DNA of 64,000 nucleotides from Avena insularis (Eukaryota > Streptophyta > Magnoliopsida > Poales > Poaceae), in contig CM042693.1 in the NCBI GenBank assembly GCA_023614405.1, positions 153,218,731 to 153,282,730 of the forward strand, given 5' to 3'. A program made the position numbers and the translations under genes. The notes below the pieces were generated by a model. It had not been told where the DNA came from and did not search any database. It saw nothing but the letters and a program-made list of their open reading frames with translations. The stretch's first letter is position 1; every line of letters starts with the position of its first letter. Shown here in pieces: positions 44,581 to 54,375 of the stretch.

Positions 44581-47500
44581 TGTGACAACCCCGAGATCAG
44601 GGCTAAACAAATCCTAGACCTCCATCCGATATAATCTTAATGTTAATCTCAAGGATATCCGTTGAAGAATCGGTAACAGATCAGTGACCCTACGACACAA
44701 AAATTATTACGGCAAGCTCATAACTGAGCAAAGAACCAAATTATTACAAGCAGAGGTCACTGACCACAACCATCAAACAACAGAAGGCAAATTATGCTAT
44801 TAATTATAGCAAACTTAACAAATGGTCTAAGAGGCCTGAAACATAACGATGACGTCCTAGCCCATAGATTCCAGGCTTCCGGCCTGGAACCCCAAGCTAC
44901 TCGTCGGTGTCGATGTCGTATGGAACTCGTCTTCAGGGGAACACTTCCTCTGCTACAAAATTATCAACAAAGCAAGGGTGAGTACAGGGTGTACTCCGCA
45001 AGACTTATGGCTGATGGAGTTATTTTTGTATAAAGCCATCTTTGTTTGTAAAACAAGATAGAGAAGGAGCTCGTCTAATCAGAGTGTTTAAAAGGGGATA
45101 AGAGAGCGAAAACTCCAAAATATTGATCATCATCTTTTATATCCACCGAGTCATCATCATCTGAACCCTATCTAGGATCACCCCCTCGTACCCATGTGGA
45201 AGCATCCTTAAGCACACATTGATCTGCCAAGTTTTATGATTAGGTTGTAGTTCTCTATGATCTTATAATTCGGTCACCAAGCGTTCATAACCGTGAACAC
45301 GGGTTTTCAAAAAGATTTAACCCTGCAGGGGTGTACAACTTAACCCACACATACTAACCTTCTCTTAATGCCACTAGTAATAGCCATCTTCCTTGGAAGG
45401 CCGACTGAGGGTGGTTAGACACGACCTTTACCTTGCTTTCGCCGAGACCATGAGTCACGCCCTAAGTATGGTTCCTCCATAATTGGTCAAATCTCGAAGT
45501 CGGTTCCTAGAGATGTGCGGCGAGGTTGGTTTACCAGGGGCGCCATCAACCCCAAGCAACCCGTTCCATGCTTCCCTACCTGCTATGAATGCACCTCCTT
45601 CACCGCCTTCGAGAAGATCCAAAATGCATGTCGAATGGAACGCCCGAACAATGCCATTCATAGAATCTACTAGGCAAGTTAGTTGCTCGTGAGGTTTTCC
45701 AGGCCCCATGTGGTTGTACGCTCGTCTCGGTTCCAAAGGCAAGAACTCGGGTCCTAATGGTGGCGAGCATGGGACTACAAAGACCACATCCCACCATGGC
45801 CTCCCATACAAGCCTTAGCATGTTTAACCTTTACCACTGATCTCATCTCATCATGTTGTCATGTCATACTAGATTCTCTTCAACTGATACATCATCTGGA
45901 TGAACTAGCACTAATAGCTATGCATGGCTAAGCAGGACACAGATATAAGCTCTAGCGGTGCACACAAGCCAAACCTAGTTATGATAGGAGCAGTGGATCA
46001 GGTAATATAATCTCAAAGGGAGTAACGCAATAGATACAATACTGTATCCATCGATAAAATACCACACTAGAATCGTATGCATCATGGCAGGAATTGAAAT
46101 ACTTTCGAAATCATAGGATTATATCATGGTGGGGATATGCTTGCCTTTGCCCGTTGATAACCAATAAGAAGATCTTCAGAAGCCTTGGGCTTATAATTGG
46201 TCAAGTGTTGATCTTCGAGCTTCGACGGTGTTGATCTTGGTCTTCATTCTCGATCTCGATATCGTATTCTACCGGGAAGAGCCAAACACTGGAAATAAAG
46301 GGTAAACAATCAACACATGGCATCGATGCAATGCTCAAGCAAGGATGATGATATGAAAAGTTAATTTTCTATCAAAGTGAAACTCTAAGACATGCTCGAC
46401 AATTTAAAAAGGGTTCCGAGGGGTATAAACCCTAATTCGGAAGAACTCCGAAATAACCTATGAGGGGTTACGATGTTGTTGTAATTAAACTTGTCATTCA
46501 AGTTGCTTATAAATGCATGATTATATCTTAAAGAGGTAGATCTCATTTTTCTAAACATTTTCATATATTATTTATATTTTTCTGACTTATAAATAATTAG
46601 ATATTGAATTTACAAGTTTTATTCATTTTTTGAAATTACTAAACCATTTTAAAAGCTTTTATTTTGTCATGCTGATGTCATAATACGACCCGGGACTTTT
46701 GTTACCACGCCTAATCCTACCCACACCCACCGACAAAGAGGCCCAATCCACGCTGGCGTGCCACCGTGGCGGTCAACAGTCAACAGGCCCATGGGCCACG
46801 CCAGCGTGACGTCATCACGACGGTCACCGTCGGATGGTCACCAGCGATGGCAGAGGAGGGCGCATGGGGCTGCGGGTTCTAGCCTACTCGAATCAGCGCA
46901 TCAAGGCGAACACGAAGGTGGCGACACCGCTACAAATTGGTCATCAAAGACGAAGCGGCGAGCGGCTGCGATGATGGAGTCTGCAGATCAGCGTGGTGGT
47001 GACGACACAGAGCGAGAGGGAGTGATCGGAGGGGATTGGGAGAACCAGCAGCTCATCCTGGTGCTGATGGAGGGCTCGTGGAGGATAGACGAGGTCGAGA
47101 GCGACGGCGATGTCAACGACGGTGGTCGTTAGGCTCGGAGAAGATGAGGTCGATGCCGACAACTGGAGGCGCCCGCGCTTGACTCCTATGGCGAGGATAA
47201 AGAAGATTACGAGGCGGATCCGACGATGCTCTCAGATGGACCTAGGGCAGCCGGAGACAGCGGCGCTATGCGGCGGCCGGAGCTAGGGTTTGGAGCTTCT
47301 ATGCACGAGCGACACATAACAGGGGAGATGGAGATATGGGGATAAGGAGAGATTTCAGAGCACAATGGTCTTCGTGGCATTTTTATCCTCGCGAGATGAC
47401 CACAGCGGCAGCGGGAATCACGGCGGCGAGGATCGGGCGGCCGCGCGCAGGACACGGAGCTACTTGCCATAAGGAGGAAGACGACGACAAACGGTTATGG

Positions 47501-47919
47501 GTCGGGTGGGCTAGCTGGGCCGGCTGTGGGCTCTGGATGCTGCACACGAGCGGTAGGGAGAGAAGGGGAGAGATGGGCCACGACCCAGTTAGGTTTAGGA
47601 AACAACTTTTTTCTTTCTGAACTCCTTTTCTTTTTCTGTTTTTCAATTTCTGTTTTGTATTTTCATTTCAAATTTTGTTTTGAATAATTCAAAAATACTA
47701 GACTTTTATACAGTGTGTAAAATATTCAGGGTCCCTTGTAAACCATTTGGGATCCATTTGGTTTTGGTAGTTTTCAAAATACAAAACCTTTTTGAGTTGT
47801 TTTCCAATAGAGGGAGAGGGTAGGGTATAGGGTTTTTCATTATTTTCTTTAATGCACATTTTAAGACATGATGCACAAACAAACCCTAGTTTAAATTTAA
47901 CTAAAACTGGGGTGTTACA
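44581..47919 (-). mobile_element. Solo LTR, 3.3 kb, inserted in Harbinger B
   Basis: Begins TGTGACAACCCC and ends GGGGTGTTACA. It is flanked by perfect CGAGC duplications (44576-44580 and 47920-47924), with no primer site or PPT. It carries the self-complementary module at 45291-45330 and is distantly like the solo LTR at 13734-17646. GC-rich sequence lies at 46740-47560. The minus orientation is inferred from the module direction shared with E1 and E2. Confidence 0.9.
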
Positions 47920-48172
47920 CGAGCCGTGTTTTTGGCCCGAGCAGACACCACAAACGGAGCCCGCCCTAGAAATTTTTTATGGGGGCCAACAAATCCACCC
48001 CCTCGAACTATATAATTCTAGTTCCGAGGGAGTTTTGTGGATCTCAACCTCTTTGTCCACCACCACCCCTCCATACCTCCACCGCACATTTGCTCACACC
48101 GCCGCTCAAATCACCGAGCTCCGGCAAGAAATTCCTCGTCCCCCACACTAGATCCGCCACCGGTAGTCGCCG

Positions 48173-48763
48173 ATGGACCGTTGTGGACTCTGCCACGGCC
48201 GTATGCCGCCTTACTCCTCACGCTACCATGGCCTCACCCCTGCCTAGGAGGAGGAGCACCATCGGTGCGTCCACGTGAATGGGGCACGCAAGCATGCCGC
48301 CCTCCACTACAAGAAGCACTGTGCGCTGGTGCTGGTCATGCTTCTCCGCCACGAGACGGAGAAGTTCGACCATTGCATGTGGGGTGGGGGGGGGAGCTCC
48401 TCGTGCGCACCGCAAACTCCTTTGTTGCCGGTGAAGAAGGAGGAAGAAGAGGAGTAGCTCCCAGAGGGCCACGTCGTCACCAGCGTCGACTACGCCACCG
48501 ACGAGGCCTCCTTCGAGTGTTTGATGGAGGTCATCCAGCAGTGGAGCATCGTCGAGGCCGAGGTCGATGCCGCTCGATCTCGTCATGACGAGGATATCAA
48601 AAACATATTGCTCGAGCAGGGGCTCTCCCGCGACTACGAAGACAACACGAAGAAGCTCTAGGGCGACCTCCTGCGGGCGGCACAGGACGACAAGTACGTC
48701 GACCTTGGCTCCGACACCACCTCCGGCCTCTCCGACCTCGGCCTCTCCGATGACGAGCTCTGA
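48173..48763 (+). pseudogene. Degraded ORF of Harbinger B, unknown product
   Basis: One frame of 197 codons from ATG 48173 to TGA 48763 with three internal stops. It starts MDRCGLCHGRMPPY, with Cys/His spacing that might once have been metal-binding. It continues through NGARKHAALHYKKHC and a helical stretch SIVEAEVDAARSRHDEDIK, and ends in an acidic tail (SDTTSGLSDLGLSDDEL). The family is not recognised. It could be a remnant of the element's second protein or a captured host exon. The long minus-strand frame over the same bases (48218-48952) looks like its GC-rich shadow. Confidence 0.4.
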
Positions 48764-49360
48764 ATCTACCGATGGAAGCGTCGCCGCCGCTCCATGAGGC
48801 TCTGGTGATCCCAATTTTGCGTGCGGGTTAGGGTTTAGCGGCAACAACAATAGATCCCCCTTTAATTTAGTTGAATTTGTGCCTTTTGTACCTACGATCA
48901 TGGATATGCACGTATGAACATCTGAAATCTCCTGAGAATGTTCAAACTTCAAGTTTTTATGGTTTAGATTTATGGTTTATGTTCTAGCCACGATCAAACC
49001 CGAGTAAAACTGAGCAAAAACACGACCCTTAAATGCCTTTTTATGGTTAGGTGAATACGATGTCTGCTAGAGTTGCTCTAAAGGGCTATGGGGGCTGTCA
49101 GCGCCCAAAATCATGCCCAACCCGCCCCCAAATATTTTTTCGCGTTGGCGTGGCCTATTGAGTTATCCGGTGCCCCTAGGACGAACCCTAGACACAGGGG
49201 GAAAGCAGGGGCGCTGGATGAAGATGAAACCGACGCGGGATAGCCTTGGCAGTGGGCGAGAGCTTCCTTCCCGCCCTTTTCGCCGCTCCGTCTTGCCACC
49301 CTTTTCTTGGCTATATGTAGGCGGCCGTCCCTCCACATTCCACCACATTCCACCGTAGCC

Positions 49361-49861
49361 TCTATGGAGATACCCAAACTCAATTTCTACGAGGTCGTGA
49401 TGTTTGCCCAGTATGGTATCCCCGGCTTCCATCAAGCTTTGAGCTTAGCTACGCCGGCATGCCTGTGGCATCGCCCTTGCATGGTGCTGAGTTGGCGATG
49501 TAGATAGAGGAGCGACGCCTCAAGCTGCCGGAGCAGAAAAGGGCGATAGCTCGGTACGTGCCCACGAGCGCGTACTAGCCCAAAAAATTCAAGAAGGAGC
49601 GGGCAAAGGATCTCGCACTGTGCCGAGCTCACCGGAGGTAGCTCCACCCGGACTACGCAACCCCAAAGGGAGGGAGCGCTTCTAGGAAGTGCTCGGGCGT
49701 ACGGTCTATACCGCTATCAACGAGGTGCACTGTGAGGAATTCATGCGGAGGGTGGAGGCCACCAGGATCGTCGACCTTGATTCCGACATGGAGGAGGAGG
49801 ACGACGACGCTGCATATAGCACCGACGGTGAAGATAGCGGTGAAAGCGGCATAGTAGATTA
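49361..49861 (+). pseudogene. Degraded ORF of Harbinger A, unknown product
   Basis: The reading IEERRLKLPEQKRAIARYV, with stops, leads to INEVHCEEFMRRVEATRIV and an acidic end DLDSDMEEEDDDAAYSTD, finishing at about 49861. Layout and the acidic tail recall the ORF of Harbinger B, but sequence likeness beyond that is weak. The product is unknown. Confidence 0.35.
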
Positions 49862-50066
49862 ACGTAGAATCGTCACTTATGCGGAGTTGGCGATGCAGAA
49901 TCGCCCTTTGTTTATGTATGTGATGTAAATTGAATATATGAACTATTGGGAGGAGGCATGACTGGAAACACTCCCCCCTCAAATTTAGAAAACAGTCGAC
50001 GCCTCCCTATATGGGCTAAAAATTGCTCGCGCGGAGGCCATTTAGGGGGGCCGAGGGGAGATGCTC

Positions 50067-51228
50067 TAAATGCTATAAAGGTAAGACTCGGTAAAAAGGA
50101 ACTTGCACCATCACACACACCTCTGATCTCTCTCACACCCAAATAGTTGTTTCCTGGTATGCTTAAAGTCTATTTTGTTGTGTTGTCTTGTTGTTCTTGG
50201 CTTATAAGCCATAAAAGCGTTTTTTCTTTTGGTTGGCTTACACAATTATGAAAAATTGTACAATAAGAATCTAAATCCAAAAGCACCTATTTAGGGGCTC
50301 TTGTGGCTTATAAGACAAAATCCAAAATCAAAAATAAGACTGACCAAATAGCCCTAAGTATTGTAATCTTATGGTTCCTTTAGCAACGTTTATACATGCA
50401 TTTTGTATCATATTGTATTAGTTTTTATTGTTATTTGTATTTTTTGTATTTTCCCTCATATAGATGATTTACGGGGGTTTTATTAAAAAACTCGCGTGTT
50501 ATTTAATTTCGGGAGACAGAAAAACCTTCCGTTAGTATTTTAAATTTCCAGAAACTCTGGGACTCAAAAATCAAGGTCAAAGAGCACATTTCGAAAATTT
50601 GATATGCGTCAAACGAGCTAAACTAGGACCTCAAGGGCCCAACAGGCCGTCTAGGAGGCCCATGGTGCGGAGGCATAACTTGATCGTGTCGTGCCTCTAT
50701 GTATCCACCTCGACCATCAGATGTTGCTGATTCCAACGTCAACACGGATTTGTTTTGCGGAAAAACTTACTATATATTCCTTCAGGAATTTTTCTTGCAA
50801 GATGGTGGTGGAGTTCCAAGATAGAGAGGGATTTTGAATCGTTTCTATGCGGTCCCGTGGAAAAAGGGGTGGCCACATGACCGTCTAAGCGAGCGGAAAA
50901 TGCTAAGAACTACATAATCCCGATATGAGGTCGTTACACAAATAAATGGAATTAATCGAGGAAATATAGGAGAAATTTAAGGAAGGAAATGGGCCACTTG
51001 AAAGATTGTCCGCATGGGCTTAGAGGCCTTGCACCTTGGACTCCTAGGCCAGACTCTGGTCGGCGGCACCCAACCCTAATGGTTGGGGAGGCAACTGCCC
51101 CTACCCTATGCGCCTCTCCTAGGGAGGTCCCTAGATGGCACTTCCCCTGGGTGGAGTCTCTCCCTCCTCCAAGTTTGCTGCCTTCCTTCCTCCTGTATAA
51201 ACGGGACAACCCCTCCTCATGGATGGAA
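50067..51228. other. Unassigned, possibly LTR-like remnant DNA
   Basis: No gene recognised. 50200-50350 contains GGCTTATAAGCC and related inverted copies that might belong to a small DNA element. 50455-51220 has the look of retrotransposon LTR/leader sequence (a long non-coding stretch of even composition with a TATAAAC at 51194-51200), but no ends could be fixed. Confidence 0.3.
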
Positions 51229-52438
51229 TGGATCGTATGGGCACCTAGAGGGGGTGTGAATAGGTGCTACTTCAAATTTTAGTTCTTTTTCAATTTTAGG
51301 CTTGACACAAAGTAAACTCTCTAGATATACGATTATGAGAATTTTCCTATATGCAAACCTAACTACTAAGTGTGTAAAGAGGAGTGAGGAAATCATAGTG
51401 GAGCACGCGGATAGGATTTGTTTGACCGCAGTTCTTTCCTTGTTAAGGGCAGTACGTCTGCGTTGGAGGGATGAGCGGTTCTAAGACCATCACGCCACAA
51501 TAGGCCTCACCCTGTTCTCCGATTGATCTCACCACTAAAGGCCTGATCCATCTTTCCACTACTGGTATCCTTCGAGGAGGGAACCGGTGCCTTTACAATG
51601 CTAGCAGGGCACACATCCACAACTGAATTGGAGGCTCCCGTGATGATAACAAGCTGCCACAAGAACAAGGATTATCAAATAATCAAAACAAGGATCTAGA
51701 TATTTGCAAGAAATACTAGATCAAGAATCCTCCAAGTTAATGGAGGGGAAATGAAGCGCTTGATTGCTGCTGATGAAGATCGAGGCCTCCTCCTTCAATT
51801 CCCCAAAGATCGAAGCCTTTGGGTGGATGAAGATGGAGATCTCTTGTTGGATCTTGAAGAACAGGTCTGGAATTTTTCAAAATGAATCAAGAGATCTGAT
51901 AGGAGGGGGTGATGGGGATTAAATACCCCCTAGCAGAACTGGCCGTTGGAGACTTTGGGGGCGGATTATCCGCCCGGGGAAGAAAATCCACCCTAGAGCT
52001 AGAAAATCCGGGATATTTTCCGCCCCCATACAGTGCGCTGCGCCATGTTCTCCTTCTAAAAAATCCTTGAGGGGGTGGATATCCGGCCCAAGCAAAAACT
52101 CCAGCCCTGGACGGACAATCCGGGGTATTCTCCGCCCACCATGCAGTACGCCACACCTTAGCTCTCCTTGGTGAAAACCTGGGGGCGGATTATCCGGCCT
52201 AGCCGGACAATCCGGGGGAAAATCTGCCCCCATGCAGTGTGACGTGCCTTGGCTGCACTTGGACTTGGGGGAGGGCCGGATTATCCGGCCCTTGGAAGGG
52301 GAGGATAATACGCCCCCAAGAACATATTTTTTCTCCTTTTGAATATGCTAAGACCTCTAGAACTTTAAAACACACTAAATAATCCTTGGCATTGTTATCT
52401 AACACACAAAACCCTAGAGATCATAAAATTCTCTTTCA
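51229..52438 (-). repeat. 3' LTR of a SIRE/Maximus-like Copia element
   Basis: On the minus strand the LTR starts TGAAAGAGAATTTTATG just after CACCAAAAAGGGGGAGAT, the polypurine tract usual for SIRE-type Copia elements. It ends near the block CACCCCCTCTAGGTGCCC, also usual for this group. The left edge (TGGATCGTATGGGC at 51229) is tentative. It contains the hairpin-rich tandem repeats at 51955-52315. Confidence 0.65.
51955..52315. repeat. About four diverged tandem units with hairpin potential
   Basis: Units start at about 51956, 52070, 52180 and 52267. Each has an arm like GGGGGCGGATTATCCGGCC, a spacer, then CCGGACAATCCGGGG and a CCGCCCCCATGCAGTG type end. Arms within and between units are mutually complementary (CCGGATTATCCGG), so strong stems are possible. 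Confidence 0.7.
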
Positions 52439-53465
52439 ATCTCCCCCTTTTTGGTGTTAGATGACAATACTAGTATTTGCAATAAAGCCCTACCAACACA
52501 TCATTGCAAAAGTGAAATAGTATCCCCCTAAGTGTGTGCATATAGATAATTTGCATTTGAATTCAAATGCTCACACGAAGGTACAATGAACATGATGAGT
52601 TAGAGCAGAATCTCTACATGAACTTGATGAGTTAGAGCAAAATATCATACCACCGTGAGATGAACTAACCAGTATGATAAGAAATAACATTAGGCCGTGA
52701 AACATCCCACCACTTCACCAATATCATGCATCCATAGATATAATTCCAGAAATCCATAAGTCCATAGATAGCATCCACACAGATAAAAATCCACACAAAC
52801 ACCATAGTACCACATCACATAGTCTCATACAAAAAAACAAACACAAATAGAGTTCAACACTAAATGGGCACAAGCAACGCGATAAGAAAATGATAGAATG
52901 CAAGTGCTTGCGCCCGACCCATGCAAATCCACGGAGACCTAAATATAACTACTTCTCCCCCTTTGGCATCAAAACACAAAGAAACAAGAAGATCTATGCT
53001 AACGCCCCCAAGAGATCACTCCTCGCAGTACTCCTCGTCATCGTCCTTGTCCCCGTCCCTTTCCTCGTCCTCATCATCATAATTGTCATCATCATCATCT
53101 GCTAGAGGAGTAGGCTCCCTTGCCGGTGCAGGAAACAAGTGACACTCAAGCTCTCCATAGTTGATACCGGAAGTGTTCCACTGAGCATAAGGAGCTGGAT
53201 CAGTAGAAGCTAGAGGGTGGCCGACGCCCTAACACATGATGAAGGACTAGCTGCTGGGTGTGGGCCATCTCATCGCGCTGCCTGTAAGCCTCATACTGGA
53301 CCTTTGTCGTCGGATTGTCGACAAGTATGCCATAGGGGGTCCTGAAGGCATTGAGAAGATGGGCTGTGAGACGTACAGTGTTCCGGAAGCGGTGAGCACA
53401 AGTTTACCTAGGTTCAGATCCGAATGTGGTGATCATATCCTACTCCTGCTAGCAACCCAATAATA
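52439..53465 (-). mobile_element. Internal 3' part of the SIRE-like Copia element
   Basis: From the polypurine tract rightward the sequence is non-coding to about 53015. A decayed ORF then runs up to where the Tat-type element is inserted (53466; left flank TAATA). The rest of this Copia element must lie beyond the Tat element and outside the window. Confidence 0.55.
53016..53440 (-). pseudogene. Decayed ORF of the SIRE-like element, acidic C-terminus
   Basis: On the minus strand the readable parts are VQYEAYRQRDEMAHTQQ, then after a frame change APYAQWNTSGINYGELE, and finally a run of Asp/Glu (DDDDDNYDDEDEE) ending at TGA 53016-53018. It sits between pol and the 3' LTR, where SIRE-type elements have an extra ORF that is often env-like in position. 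No membrane segment is seen here. The product is unassigned. Confidence 0.45.
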
Positions 53466-53817
53466 TGTCGGCGAGAGCCGGATGTTACAGAAAATTACAA
53501 TTGAGGTTCGCCTATGTGAGTAGGTTGTATTGTGTGTGCACTAAAGGCTTCCTAAGGTCCGGTTTATATAGTCACCAGGGCCTAGGTTTACAGGAGAGAC
53601 CTATGCGTCTACGTTATAGAGTCAATAACTAGATATAGCTTGGACTACAAGTAATTCTACAGGCCTCAGTCGGTAAATCTTCTGGGCCTTGTCGTAGCCG
53701 GAAGTGAATCCTCCTCTTTCTCTGACTGGGCCACCAGTGAAGCAAAGCTCTAAGCCATTGGTGGGCCACCGTAGTCAGCGAGTCCTGTGGGTATACCTAG
53801 AAAGTATATCCCCAACA
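53466..53817 (-). repeat. Tat-type 3' LTR, 352 bp
   Basis: On + it runs from TGTCGGCGAGAGCC to GTATATCCCCAACA. The minus strand then begins TGTTGGGGATATAC, preceded by the purine-rich ACTTCCGGGGATAT. The five bases before it, TAATA, would be one target duplication. Confidence 0.75.
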
Positions 53818-54375
53818 ATATCCCCGGAAGTCTCCAAGATCCAAAGTCAGATAAATCGTCTTGTTTGATGGTTTCTTCGTCTTGAGAATCTTGAAGGGTT
53901 ACCGAAAACTTCATCCAGTAGTGTAGGATTCCAAGTATTATCTGAGTCGGATATGTCTTCTTGACTTTAGTCATTTTCCTGCTCGTTTCAAAACATGAGC
54001 CGGATTTAAACAATGTCGTGCTATCTGACAAATTTTTCAGACCATGTCTTGTCACTGAAAAACATCCCTTCAGCACGACCATTGGTGGGTCCGCTCTTTA
54101 TGGAATAGAACACTGCTTCAATGCCCATGCGAGAATCGAGGGGGCATAGGCATCGCGAGGAAGCCTCCTCTCTATCTCCTATATGCGTGGCGCAAATCGC
54201 GTGGATCAGCGTGAATATTGGCGCGAAGGTTAATAAAATAAGAAATTCTTCTAGCCCAGATTCATTCCTCACCGCTCTTCATTGCCTCCTCGTACTCCTC
54301 GAGCGCTCCGCATCTACCCCCATTTGCACACTAAAAAAAACTTAGCGCCTCCAGTTCTTGAACTTCTTAGGCGAG

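Larger units (their letters stand above)
44514..49078. mobile_element. Harbinger B, inserted in Harbinger A
   Basis: Left end GAGCATCTCTAGCAGAAAC and right end TCTGCTAGAGTTGCTC are inverted copies, with TAA duplications at 44511-44513 and 49079-49081. Removing it restores CCCCCC-TAA-AGGGC in Harbinger A. Without the solo LTR it would be about 1.2 kb. It carries a degraded ORF (48173-48763) but no transposase. Confidence 0.8.
44478..50066. mobile_element. Harbinger A, outer element of a three-level nest
   Basis: Terminal repeats GAGCATCTCCACTCGG (left) and the reverse of CCGAGGGGAGATGCTC (right), with TAA target duplications at 44475-44477 and 50067-50069. These are features of the PIF/Harbinger superfamily. 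Without Harbinger B it would be about 1.0 kb (44478-44513 plus 49082-50066). It has no transposase, so it is non-autonomous. Confidence 0.8.

Noticed and set aside
46758..47646. Open frames of 70-124 codons in the 3.3-kb solo LTR
   Set aside because: They overlap on both strands in a GC-rich LTR segment and lack family features.
48218..48952. 244-codon minus-strand open frame in Harbinger B
   Set aside because: It overlaps the plus-strand remnant ORF. Its Leu/Val/Gly-rich composition is what the complement of that GC-rich sequence gives, with no recognisable domain.
50160..50360. Possible small DNA transposon with TTATAAG motifs
   Set aside because: Inverted copies of GGCTTATAAGCC exist, but clear ends and target duplications could not be fixed.
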